NCBI GenBank assembly: GCA_964397045.1
Contig: CAYNHF010000008.1
Span: forward strand, 1-60,501
Reading direction: 5' to 3'
DNA: 60,501 nucleotides
From: CAYNHF01 sp964397045
Lineage (GTDB): Bacteria; Actinomycetota; Acidimicrobiia; Spongiisociales; UBA5794
The notes under the pieces were generated by a model. It searched no databases, was not told the origin of the DNA, and saw nothing but the letters and a program-made list of their open reading frames with translations. Both the position numbers and the translations under genes were made by a program. Shown one piece after another: positions 42,178 to 50,751 of the stretch (position 1 is the first letter of the stretch; each line of letters opens with the position of its first letter).

Positions 42178-43755
42178 CTGCGCTACGGATTCGTGATCGA
42201 CCAGCAAACGTGCATCGGTTGCCACGCGTGCACCGTTGCCTGCAAGACCGAACACCAGGTGCCGCTCGGTGTTGACCGCACGTGGGTGAAGTACATCGAG
42301 AAGGGGAAGTGGCCGGACACGAGGCGATTCTTCTCGGTGATGCGATGCAACCACTGTACCGACGCCCCCTGTGTGGAGATATGTCCCACATCCGCGCTGT
42401 TTACGCGCCACGACGGGATCGTCGACTTCGACACGGATCGGTGTATCGGCTGCAAGTCGTGTATGCAGGCGTGCCCCTACGACGCCCTGTATATCGATCC
42501 CGGTGACCATACCGCCCAGAAGTGCAATTACTGCGTGCACCGGGTGGAGGTTGGCCTCGAACCTGCGTGTGTCGTCGTGTGCCCTGAGCAGGCGATCATT
42601 GCCGGGGATATCGACGATCCGACGAGCCGGATCGCGACGATGGTGGCTACCGAACGGTTGACCCAACGAGCAGTTGAGCAGGGAACCAACCCCAATCTCT
42701 GGTACCGAGGTGCGGACGAGGCGAGCCTGGATCCGCTCGCCGCAGTCGATCGTGGTGACGGAGGGATCTGGAGCGATCCGGCCGGTTCATGGCTTGCCAT
42801 CGACCTGACTCCTCCCGAGGTCGACCCGCTCCATCCGGTACCGCAGGCGCCCGAACCTGCCGTGGAGTACGACGGGGATGCGCCGCGGGTGGTCTACAAC
42901 ACATCCCACCCGATGCCCTGGGGATGGCGGGTCTCGAGTTACTTCCTCACCAAAGGCATCTCGGCAGGGATCTCGCTGGCACTCCTAATGTTCATCATCG
43001 ATACGCCGGACGTTTCTAGTGCTTGGGTCCGGTGGGGTGCTCCTCTGGTGGCCGGCGTCTTCCTTGCCCTCACCGGGCTGCTGTTGGTGGTCGACCTGAA
43101 GCGCCCCGACCGCTTCCTCTATCTGCTGACGAAGGGGAATCCCCGCTCCTGGCTGGTGCGCGGGGCGTGGATTCTCTCGGCGTATGCTCTGGTTCTCGCC
43201 ATCTGGTTCTTCCTCGGTGTGGCGGGGTCGGAGAGCGGGGTGGAGGCGATGATCTGGCTGGCTGCGATCGTGGCGATCGGCGTTGCGGGGTACACCGCGT
43301 TCCTGTTCGGCCAGGCTGAGGCGAGAGATCTTTGGCAGGCGCCCACCCTCTTCTTCCACATGCTGGCCGGGGCTGCCGCAGTTGGGGCCGGAGCCGGGTT
43401 GGTCGCTTCACTTGGCTTCGAGACTACCGACCGGATGCAGAATTCATTTGCCATGACGCTCGTAGTGGCGGTGGTAGTACTCGGCGCCATTGCAGTGGTC
43501 GACTTGTTCTCCCGGCATCCCACCCGGAACATCGCAGCCGCGATGCATCACATGACCCGCGGCGCGTACGCGACCGAATGGTGGGCGGGGGGTATCGTCC
43601 TCGGTGTGCTCGGTCCGCTGGTGCTCGGCGGACTGGCCCTGTCGAGCGACGGAAGCTCGTGGGCGGGAGCGATGGCCGGGGTCTTTGCGATGGCAGGGCT
43701 CTGGTTCTCGGATGACGCGTTCGTTCGCGCCGGCCAAAGTGTTCCACTGTCATGA
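42178..43755 (+). CDS. fused 4Fe-4S ferredoxin/NrfD-like membrane subunit
   Basis: A 525-residue fusion. Residues 1-150 are a four-cluster ferredoxin of the PsrB/NrfC type: CIGCHACTVAC, CNHCTDAPCVEIC, CIGCKSCMQAC, and CNYCVHRV...C...C. A linker leads to about eight membrane helices of the NrfD/PsrC type (residues 240-525). It would carry electrons between quinone and the molybdoenzyme encoded next. The preferred start is CTG 42178, with GAGGAG seven bases upstream, giving an (M)RYGFVIDQQ N-terminus; no ATG or GTG start has a ribosome site. It overlaps the next gene by ATGA. Confidence 0.85.
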   Translation: MRYGFVIDQQTCIGCHACTVACKTEHQVPLGVDRTWVKYIEKGKWPDTRRFFSVMRCNHCTDAPCVEICPTSALFTRHDGIVDFDTDRCIGCKSCMQACPYDALYIDPGDHTAQKCNYCVHRVEVGLEPACVVVCPEQAIIAGDIDDPTSRIATMVATERLTQRAVEQGTNPNLWYRGADEASLDPLAAVDRGDGGIWSDPAGSWLAIDLTPPEVDPLHPVPQAPEPAVEYDGDAPRVVYNTSHPMPWGWRVSSYFLTKGISAGISLALLMFIIDTPDVSSAWVRWGAPLVAGVFLALTGLLLVVDLKRPDRFLYLLTKGNPRSWLVRGAWILSAYALVLAIWFFLGVAGSESGVEAMIWLAAIVAIGVAGYTAFLFGQAEARDLWQAPTLFFHMLAGAAAVGAGAGLVASLGFETTDRMQNSFAMTLVVAVVVLGAIAVVDLFSRHPTRNIAAAMHHMTRGAYATEWWAGGIVLGVLGPLVLGGLALSSDGSSWAGAMAGVFAMAGLWFSDDAFVRAGQSVPLS

Positions 43756-46511
43756 CTGATCATCTCGACCGCACCGATCGCAACTCTGAGGCCGCGGTCG
43801 AGCTACCCCGACTGATCCCGGGAAGCGGGCTCACGGACTTTCCGCCCCCGGATCGGTGGGACGACTGGGAAGAGTACGACGCCAAGGCCTGGCCGGAGCG
43901 GGTGACGAACCGATACCGGCTCATCCCTACCACGTGCTTCAACTGCGAGTCAGCCTGTGGCCTGCTGGCCTACGTGGACAAGGACACGGGTCGGGTGCGC
44001 CGCTTCGAAGGGAACCCAGCCCATCCCGGCTCCAGGGGCCGCAACTGTGCCAAGGGCCCGGCGACGATCAACCAGATGTACGATCCCGAGCGGATCCTGC
44101 ATCCACTGCGACGGGTGGGGGCGCGCGGCAGCGGCGAGTGGGAACAGGTCACCTGGGACGAGGCACTCGATGACATCTCCGGCCGGATTCGGAGGGCGTT
44201 GCAGGAGGGCAGACACGACGAGATCATGTACCACGTCGGGCGTCCCGGAGAAGATGGCTTCATGGAGCGCACCCTCAGGGCATGGGGTGTCGATGGGCAC
44301 AACAGCCACACCAACATCTGCTCGGCGGGCGCCAGGACGGGCTACGCCATGTGGATGGGTCACGACAGACCATCTGCCGATTTCGCCAACGCGAAGTTCA
44401 TCCTGTTGCTCAGCTCCCACCTCGAAACCGGCCACTACTTCAACCCGCACGCGCAGCGAATCATGGAGGGGCGTCAGGCGGGAGCGAAGCTGGCCACGAT
44501 CGACCCGAGACTCTCCAACACCGCCTCGATGTCCGACCTGTGGCTGTCGCCCTGGCCGGGTACCGAGGCGGCGATCCTGCTGGCCGTTGCCAACCTCCTG
44601 CTCGAGTGGGACGCGGTCGATCACGAATTCATGCGTCGCTGGGTCAACTGGGAAGAAGCCCTCGCCGCTCTGGCTCCAGCCGCGGCACCACCCACCTACG
44701 AATCGTTCGTTGAACACCTCCGGCAGACGTACGGCGGCTACACCGTGGAGTACGCAGCCGAGGAGTCGGGGGTACCACCGGAGCGGATCGTGGCGATCGC
44801 TCGAGGCATCGCAGACGCCGGCCACCGGTTCTCTTCGCAGACCTGGCGCTCTGCCGGATCCGGCAACCTCGGAGGCTGGCAGGTGGCCCGCTGCCTGTGG
44901 TTCCTCCACGTGCTCACCGGTTCGGTGGGCACCAAGGGCGGCACGTCACCAAACGCGTGGAACAAGTTCTCGCCACAACACTGGAACGCCCCACCACCAC
45001 ATGGTCGTTGGAATGAGCTGTTGTGGCCCCGGGAGTACCCGTTCTCGCACCATGAACTCAGCATGTTGCTTCCCCACTTCCTCAAGGAAGGCCGCGGCAA
45101 ACTCGACGTGTACTTCAGCCGGGTCTACAACCCCGTGTGGACTAACCCGGACGGCTTCTCCTGGCTCGAGGCCCTCACCGACGAAGCCCAGGTAGGCCTG
45201 CATGTTGCCCTGACGCCAATCTGGTCGGAGACGGCCTGGTTTGCGGACTACGTGCTGCCGATGGGGGTGGCCTCGGAGCGGCACGACACCCACTCGTATG
45301 AGACGCATGCGGCGCGCTGGCTCGGTTTTCGCCAGCCGGTGCTTCGGGTGGCGGCCGAGCGGGAGGGCCGCACCGTCGATCGCACGTACGAGGTGAACCC
45401 CGGCGAGGTGTGGGAGGAAACCGAGTTCTGGATCGACCTGTCGTGGCGGATCGATCAGGACGGGTCCCTCGGCATCAGAGAGTGGTTCGCCTCACCCACC
45501 GACCCTGCCAGGCCCGTCTCGGTTGATGAGTACTACGGGTGGATGTTCGACAACTCCGTCCCGGGTCTGCCGGAGGCTGCCGCAGACGAGGGCTTGACGC
45601 CACTGGGGTACATGCGCAAGTACGGCGCCTACGAAATCGACCGGGACATCTACTCGCTTCACGAGGGTGAGCCGGCAGGAGGCCCTGCCGTCTCCATCGA
45701 CGGGACGCCAAAACACGGGTTCGGTTCGCCGTCTCGCAAGCTCGAGTGGTATTCGAGCACGATGGCGGATTGGGGCTGGGCAGACGAGGCAGTACCCGCA
45801 TATCTCAAGACGCACGTGTATTGGAGAGATCTCGACCTGGAAGGCAACGAGCGGATCCTCCTGCCCATCTTCCGATTGCCCACTCTGATCCATACTCGTT
45901 CCGGCAACGCCAAGTACCTGTACGAGATCAGCCACGGCCACCCGCTGTGGATGAACCCGCACGATGCAGATGCCCTCGGTTTCGCCACGGGTCAGATGAT
46001 CCGAATCACCACAGACATTGGCTACTTCGTCATGCGGGTGTGGCGCACCGAAGGGATCCGGCCGGGTGTGGTGGCAGCTTCGCATCACATGGGCAGGTGG
46101 CGGTTGGAGGAAGGGAGCGGCAACGAACGATGGTCTTCCGCTCTCGTCGACATCGAACGGCGGGAAGACGGGTGGATGTTGCGACAGAAGAAGGGCATCG
46201 CCCCGTTCACCTCGGACGATCCCGACAGTGAGCGCATCTGGTGGCAGGACGCCGGAGTGCACCAGAACCTGGCGTTTCCGGTCCATCCGGACCCGGTGTC
46301 CGGAATGCACGCGTGGCACCAGCGAGTGAGGCTGTCTGCCGCTGATCTCGGCGACCGGTACGGTGACGTGTTTGTCGACACGACACGGAGCCACGAGATC
46401 TACCGCGAGTGGCTCGATCTGGCTCGGCCCGGACCAGGGCCCGGCGGATTGCGGCGTCCCGAGTGGCTGGCCAGGCCGGTGAAGCCGACTCCCGATGCCT
46501 ACCGAACCTGA
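43752..46511 (+). CDS. molybdopterin oxidoreductase, large subunit (PsrA/PhsA-like)
   Basis: A 919-residue bis-MGD enzyme. The N-terminal [4Fe-4S] site uses Cys62, Cys65, Cys69 and Cys99 (CFNCESAC and GRNCAKG). The molybdenum ligand is probably Cys190 in HTNICSAGARTG. Conserved downstream blocks include AKLATIDPRLSNTA, and the C-terminal dinucleotide-binding domain has FRLPTLIHTRS and HGHPLWMNPHDA. There is no Tat or Sec signal, so the subunit is predicted to be cytoplasmic, unlike periplasmic PsrA. With the rhodanese, SulP and mobA genes nearby, a sulfur-compound oxidoreductase is inferred; the substrate is not readable from motif. Confidence 0.87.
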   Translation: MTDHLDRTDRNSEAAVELPRLIPGSGLTDFPPPDRWDDWEEYDAKAWPERVTNRYRLIPTTCFNCESACGLLAYVDKDTGRVRRFEGNPAHPGSRGRNCAKGPATINQMYDPERILHPLRRVGARGSGEWEQVTWDEALDDISGRIRRALQEGRHDEIMYHVGRPGEDGFMERTLRAWGVDGHNSHTNICSAGARTGYAMWMGHDRPSADFANAKFILLLSSHLETGHYFNPHAQRIMEGRQAGAKLATIDPRLSNTASMSDLWLSPWPGTEAAILLAVANLLLEWDAVDHEFMRRWVNWEEALAALAPAAAPPTYESFVEHLRQTYGGYTVEYAAEESGVPPERIVAIARGIADAGHRFSSQTWRSAGSGNLGGWQVARCLWFLHVLTGSVGTKGGTSPNAWNKFSPQHWNAPPPHGRWNELLWPREYPFSHHELSMLLPHFLKEGRGKLDVYFSRVYNPVWTNPDGFSWLEALTDEAQVGLHVALTPIWSETAWFADYVLPMGVASERHDTHSYETHAARWLGFRQPVLRVAAEREGRTVDRTYEVNPGEVWEETEFWIDLSWRIDQDGSLGIREWFASPTDPARPVSVDEYYGWMFDNSVPGLPEAAADEGLTPLGYMRKYGAYEIDRDIYSLHEGEPAGGPAVSIDGTPKHGFGSPSRKLEWYSSTMADWGWADEAVPAYLKTHVYWRDLDLEGNERILLPIFRLPTLIHTRSGNAKYLYEISHGHPLWMNPHDADALGFATGQMIRITTDIGYFVMRVWRTEGIRPGVVAASHHMGRWRLEEGSGNERWSSALVDIERREDGWMLRQKKGIAPFTSDDPDSERIWWQDAGVHQNLAFPVHPDPVSGMHAWHQRVRLSAADLGDRYGDVFVDTTRSHEIYREWLDLARPGPGPGGLRRPEWLARPVKPTPDAYRT

Positions 46512-47241
46512 ACTCCCTGCCGCGATCCGAGCTCGGGAGGAAGGCGCCTTGTGGCGACGAGTAGCCGGTGCTTGGAGACAGGAAGCCAAGCCGGACCTGT
46601 GGAGTGAAGTCACCCCTCCGCTGGAACGATTGGTGATTCCCGAGGTAGACCCGGCAACCGATCTAGCACGACGCGGAGCCGCATGGGGTCTCACCATGGA
46701 AGCCGCCGATCTCGCCGAGCTGAGCCGATTCGCCGCGTCGTTGGCCACGACCGAGGCAACCGCGTGGCAGGCGGGTGATGGCAGCGTGGCGACGCGTGCC
46801 TATTCGGATCGGCGGTTCCTCTTCGCCGATCGCGTGCTGCCGTGGGTCGTGCCCTGGCTGCTTGCTGTGGCCGCCAGGTCGCGGTCGACTGCCGACGAAG
46901 CCCTCCGCACCAGCCGTCGTCTGCTGGTTCTCGGCGAACACCATCGTCCGGCACCGACGCTCGTCTCGGGTGAAGGGATCCATTTGCCTGGCTACGACGG
47001 TTTCGGTCCGCTCGGCGAGCCGGCGGGAGCCCGCGACCGTCTTGCCTCGCTGTGGGGAGGAATGGTGCGGTTCAGGGTGGCGGGCGGAGAAGCTCACTCG
47101 TCGGACGATGTCTCGGCCGAGTACTCGGCTGCCGCCTCGGAGTGGGAGACGCTCGCCGAGATGTACCCCGGCTCCGGTGGCTACTGGTGCGACCTCGCAG
47201 CGCGCGCCAGGCTGACTGCGGCTGCTCTGGGAGACCGGTAG
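46495..47241 (+). CDS. TorD-like molybdoenzyme chaperone (putative)
   Basis: A 248-residue, mostly helical soluble protein with no cysteine cluster or signal. It overlaps the molybdoenzyme gene by 17 bases. Position directly after a bis-MGD catalytic subunit, size and the helical, acidic C-terminal half (SSDDVSAEYSAAASEWETLA) suggest a TorD/DmsD-type assembly chaperone. The diagnostic TorD motif is not clear, so the call rests mainly on context. It could be an unrelated accessory protein. Confidence 0.5.
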   Translation: MPTEPELPAAIRAREEGALWRRVAGAWRQEAKPDLWSEVTPPLERLVIPEVDPATDLARRGAAWGLTMEAADLAELSRFAASLATTEATAWQAGDGSVATRAYSDRRFLFADRVLPWVVPWLLAVAARSRSTADEALRTSRRLLVLGEHHRPAPTLVSGEGIHLPGYDGFGPLGEPAGARDRLASLWGGMVRFRVAGGEAHSSDDVSAEYSAAASEWETLAEMYPGSGGYWCDLAARARLTAAALGDR

Positions 47242-47299
47242 CCGGGTCGCCTGTCGTCGCGTACGAGGTACTTGAGGAGGTCGCACTACGGACCGATAG

Positions 47300-48085
47300 A
47301 TGGGTATGAGATTTGCGGTGCGACTTCTCGTAGTGGCGATGCTCGCCTTGCCGGCGCTGACCGTCGCGCCCGGGGCGGCGCCTCCCGCCCGGGCCGAGTG
47401 TGGGACCGCGGTGCCGATCGATGCCGCGCTGCTGCAGGCAGACACGGTATTCGTCGGCGAGGTGACGGATCTAACGGACCGGAATCGCGAAGCCACCATG
47501 CGCGTGCTGGAAGTGTGGAAGGGCCGCGACCGTCCCGCCACCGTGGTGGTACAGGGTGGATCCGGCGAGCCGACGAGTTTCGGGCCGGACGATCGCACGT
47601 TCCAGTTGGGAAGGACGTACCTGGTCCTGTCCGACGACACCCGATCACCCTTCGAGTCGGATCGTTGCACGGCAACCAAGCTGTACACACCGATCGCGGG
47701 AAGGGCGATCCCTGCCAACTTGGCTGCCGCGGTGGGGGTGACCAAAGCGCGAGCGCCGCTGTCCGCTCCCGGCGGGGACGAAGCGGCAGCTGCAGGCGGC
47801 TTGGCGATCCTGCCCATCATCAACGTCGCCCTCGTGCTCGTCGGTTTGATGGCCGCGGGCTACATGTACAGACGCCTGAGCAGTTCGAGGCAGCGGGTGC
47901 CCCAGCGCGTGCCGCAACCGAGTCCGAGTCAACCCAAGAGCGACAGAAACAGCCCCGATGCGCTCGCCAAGCTGTCACGTCGATTCAGCCTCTCCGGCAT
48001 GTTTGGTCGGTCGGGACTCGATGCGTCCGAGAAGCTGCGCGGCAAGCGCCAGCTCAGACGCGCCAAGGGTGGCAAGCGCGACTAG
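47300..48085 (+). CDS. exported membrane-anchored hypothetical protein
   Basis: A 261-residue protein with a Sec-type signal peptide (LLVVAMLALPALTVAPGAAP, cleavage likely after ARA). An extracytoplasmic domain includes VFVGEVTDLTDR, VLEVWKGRDRPATVVVQGG and GRTYLVL, a pattern seen in small OB-fold-like/netrin-type exported proteins. A helix (LPIINVALVLVGLMAAGYMY) is followed by a very basic cytoplasmic tail. Two Cys (residue 34 and near 120) could form a disulfide. Function unknown. Confidence 0.6.
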   Translation: MGMRFAVRLLVVAMLALPALTVAPGAAPPARAECGTAVPIDAALLQADTVFVGEVTDLTDRNREATMRVLEVWKGRDRPATVVVQGGSGEPTSFGPDDRTFQLGRTYLVLSDDTRSPFESDRCTATKLYTPIAGRAIPANLAAAVGVTKARAPLSAPGGDEAAAAGGLAILPIINVALVLVGLMAAGYMYRRLSSSRQRVPQRVPQPSPSQPKSDRNSPDALAKLSRRFSLSGMFGRSGLDASEKLRGKRQLRRAKGGKRD

Positions 48086-48095
48086 CGCAGACCCC

Positions 48096-49112
48096 TCAGT
48101 CCAGGAACACCGCCCCACTCCCAGTGGTGACTTCGCCGATTGCAGCCACCGAGACCTGTTGCTCTTCCAGGGTTCGGACTGCGGTTGCGGCATCCCCGGG
48201 CGCGACGATCACGACGAACCCGATGCCCATGTTGAAGGTTGCGTACAGCTCTGCGGCTTCCGTGTGTGCCACTTCGGCGAGGGCTGCGAACACCGGTGCC
48301 GGAATCCAGGCTGAAGAGGCGATGTGAGCGTCGACATGTGACGGGAGAATCCGGCCGAGATTGCCGGGGATTCCGCCGCCCGTGATGTGGGCCATTCCGG
48401 TCACGGGGAGGTCGGCCACCAACGCCCGGATTGCGGGGGCATAGATCACGCTTGGCTCGAGGATCACCTCAGCGACTGATCGTCCGGTTCCCGGGAGCGA
48501 ATCAGAAAGCTCCAGACGATCCAGCACGTGGGCGCGGACGAACGAGAAGCCGTTTGATCGGAGGTTGGGGCTCTCGAGTCCAAGCACGATGTTGCCTGGT
48601 TCGATCGCGGCTCCGGTGACTTCGGCACCCGCTTCGATGATGCCGAGCGCGGTGCCTGCGAGGTCAAACGAGTTGTCCGGCATGACCCCCGGATGCTCTG
48701 CGGTCTCGCCGCCGAGGAGGGCGATACCGGCCGTCGCACAGGCAGTCGCGATCGAACGCACCAAGCTGGCAACGCGATCGACATCGAGACGGTCGACGGC
48801 GATGTAGTCGGTCATGGCGAGAGGGGCCGCCCCGACGGCAGCCAGGTCGTCTACACACATGGCCACCAGGTCGTACCCGAGGCCATCAAGATGACCCGCA
48901 CGCAGGGCCACGTCGGCCTTGGTCCCAACACCGTCGGTTGACATCATCAAGACCGGGGAGTCGTATCCCGCGGGGACGGTGATCCCGGCTGCGAACCCGC
49001 CAAACCCTCCGACCACGTCTGAAGACCACGTCGCAATCACGTCGTTTGCGATCTGTGCGACGACCTCGTCAGCGGCCGCCAGATCGACCCCGGCTTGTTC
49101 GTATGTCGCCAT
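48096..49112 (-). CDS. purM: phosphoribosylformylglycinamidine cyclo-ligase
   Basis: A 338-residue AIR synthetase. It begins with MATYEQAGVDLAAADEVV. LMMSTDGVGTKADVALRAG, CVDDLAAVGAAPLAMTDYIA and ALLGGETAEHPGVM are the ATP and substrate loops of PurM. The SelD/HypE relatives share the fold but lack the GGETAEHPG motif in this form. It catalyses the fifth step of purine synthesis. It lies 25 bases downstream of purF on the same strand. Confidence 0.93.
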   Translation of the reverse strand: MATYEQAGVDLAAADEVVAQIANDVIATWSSDVVGGFGGFAAGITVPAGYDSPVLMMSTDGVGTKADVALRAGHLDGLGYDLVAMCVDDLAAVGAAPLAMTDYIAVDRLDVDRVASLVRSIATACATAGIALLGGETAEHPGVMPDNSFDLAGTALGIIEAGAEVTGAAIEPGNIVLGLESPNLRSNGFSFVRAHVLDRLELSDSLPGTGRSVAEVILEPSVIYAPAIRALVADLPVTGMAHITGGGIPGNLGRILPSHVDAHIASSAWIPAPVFAALAEVAHTEAAELYATFNMGIGFVVIVAPGDAATAVRTLEEQQVSVAAIGEVTTGSGAVFLD

Positions 49113-49137
49113 GGTCAGCCCCGGACCGGTTCCGTCT

Positions 49138-50562
49138 TCATGAACGCTCCAGGAGGTATTTGTCGCCGGTGGTCGGCACCTCCGTGGGGTAGGCCCCAGA
49201 CAGACAGGCGGTGCAGAACCCGGTTGCGGCGGTCCCCGTCGCATCGATCAAGCCTTCGAGTTCCAGGTACGCGAGTGACTCCACCTCCAGGAACTTCTGG
49301 ATCTCCGCGATGGACCGGCCGGCTGCAAGCAGTGTCGACCGGTCACCGGTATCCATCCCGTAGAAACATGGCCAGCGGTAGGGCGGAGACGAGATGCGCA
49401 GGTGGATCTCGGTTGCGCCCGCCTCGCGCACCATCGACACGAGCTGCCGGGTCGTCGAACCTCGGACGATCGAATCGTCGACGAGGACCACACGCTGGCC
49501 CGCCAGTTCGCCCGGCATAGGATTGAGCTTCATACGGATGCCGTGATCCCGCATCGATTGGGCGGGCTGGATGAATGTGCGACCCACATAGCGGTTCTTG
49601 ACCAATCCGTCTGAGTAGGGAATCCCGGTCGCAGCCGCGTATCCCTGGGCAGCCGGGATTCCGGACTCTGGCACCGGGACCACGATGTCGGCGTCTGCCG
49701 GCGCCTGCTCGGCGAGGTGTTCTCCCATGTTGCGCCGCACCGCATGGATGTTCTGGCCGTAGAGGGTCGAGTCCGGTCTGGCGAAGTAGACGAATTCGAA
49801 CAGGCAGAGGCTGGCTCGCGCTTTGTCGAACGGGTGCTCACTGGCGACGCCCGACTCGTCGATCACCACCATCTCGCCGGGTTCGACCTCGCGGACGAAC
49901 TTAGCGCCGATGATGTCGAGAGCCGCCGTCTCCGAGGCGACAACCCACCCTTCGGGTAGCCGGCCGAGACAGAGTGGTCGGAAGCCGTTGGGGTCGCGTA
50001 CAGCGACCAGGGTGTCGCGGTCCATGATCGCCATGGTGAACGCACCCTCGAATTCGGGGAGCACCTCGAGCAGGCTGGCGCGAAGACTGCGCTGGTGGGT
50101 TGTCATGTCCCGTGCAACGGCTTCGGTCATGAGTTCCGAATCGGTCGTTGCGAAGAGGCGACCCATCTCGGTGGCGAGCGAGTGCGTGTTGGTGAGGTTG
50201 CCGTTGTGGGCCAGAGCGATGCCATTGGAGTCGATCTGGCGGTACACCGGTTGTGAGTTTTCCCACACCGGTGAGCCGGTAGTCGAATACCTCGTGTGGC
50301 CGACGGCAATATCGCCGCTCAGTGCGCTGAGCGTTGTCTCGTTGAAGACCTGCGCGACCAGACCTAGGTCCTTGTAGACGGTGAGCGTCTCGCGGTCGGA
50401 AACGGCGATGCCGGCAGACTCCTGGCCGCGGTGCTGCAGGGCGAACAAGCCGAAGTAGGTGAGGCGGGCCGTATCGCCTCCGGGAGCGTAGATGCCGAAG
50501 ACCCCGCAGGCTTCTCCGGGCCGGACCGACAACACGGGTTCGGGAACGGGACTCTCCAGCAC
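49138..50562 (-). CDS. purF: amidophosphoribosyltransferase
   Basis: A 474-residue enzyme of the first committed purine step. The catalytic Cys19 (EACGVFGIY) would be exposed by propeptide removal. The glutaminase block includes LQHRGQESAGIAV and AHNGNLTN. The PRPP loop is VVLVDDSIVRGST. Cysteines at ARASLCLFEF, PCFYGMD and GFCTAC match the four [4Fe-4S] ligands of Bacillus-type PurF, so this is the Fe-S form. It is first in a purF-purM operon. Confidence 0.94.
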   Translation of the reverse strand: MLESPVPEPVLSVRPGEACGVFGIYAPGGDTARLTYFGLFALQHRGQESAGIAVSDRETLTVYKDLGLVAQVFNETTLSALSGDIAVGHTRYSTTGSPVWENSQPVYRQIDSNGIALAHNGNLTNTHSLATEMGRLFATTDSELMTEAVARDMTTHQRSLRASLLEVLPEFEGAFTMAIMDRDTLVAVRDPNGFRPLCLGRLPEGWVVASETAALDIIGAKFVREVEPGEMVVIDESGVASEHPFDKARASLCLFEFVYFARPDSTLYGQNIHAVRRNMGEHLAEQAPADADIVVPVPESGIPAAQGYAAATGIPYSDGLVKNRYVGRTFIQPAQSMRDHGIRMKLNPMPGELAGQRVVLVDDSIVRGSTTRQLVSMVREAGATEIHLRISSPPYRWPCFYGMDTGDRSTLLAAGRSIAEIQKFLEVESLAYLELEGLIDATGTAATGFCTACLSGAYPTEVPTTGDKYLLERS

Positions 50563-50616
50563 GCGGGCAGTGTAGGCAGGCGGCAGCTGCCTGCCTGGTG
50601 CGGTAGACAGGCCGCC

Positions 50617-50739
50617 TCAGCCCTGGCGCCGCACCCTCCAGAGGCTCGCCGGCTCTTCCACTGGGTTGCCGTGTACCAGAAAGAAGTCCGCCCGGCCGCC
50701 GTGATTCAGCTTTGGCCGCGTGTCGCTTCCTACGGACGC
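50617..50739 (-). pseudogene. C-terminal remnant of an amidohydrolase
   Basis: An open frame of 40 codons between stops reads NHGGRADFFLVHGNPVEEPA and then SLWRVRRQG before a TGA. This closely follows the amidohydrolase ending G-k-r-A-D-l-v-l-v-d-G-d-P. There is no room for the catalytic part. It lies just downstream of yeiH, on the same strand as a matching N-terminal remnant at 52480-52694. Confidence 0.65.
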
Positions 50740-50751
50740 TCGCTAATCCAT

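Noticed and set aside
43950..44909. 319-codon minus-strand ORF inside the molybdoenzyme gene
   Set aside because: Antisense to a clearly coding plus-strand frame and without recognisable motifs.
46663..47823. 386-codon minus-strand ORF
   Set aside because: Antisense shadow of the chaperone-like and exported-protein genes; no domain, low-complexity Arg/Ser/Pro composition.
47272..48327. 351-codon plus-strand ORF
   Set aside because: A +1 shadow of the exported protein (signal peptide frame 47300) running into purM.
48096..49112. SelD or HypE for the selenoprotein or hydrogenase
   Set aside because: Motifs GGETAEHPG and TDGVGTKADVAL identify PurM, and purF is adjacent.
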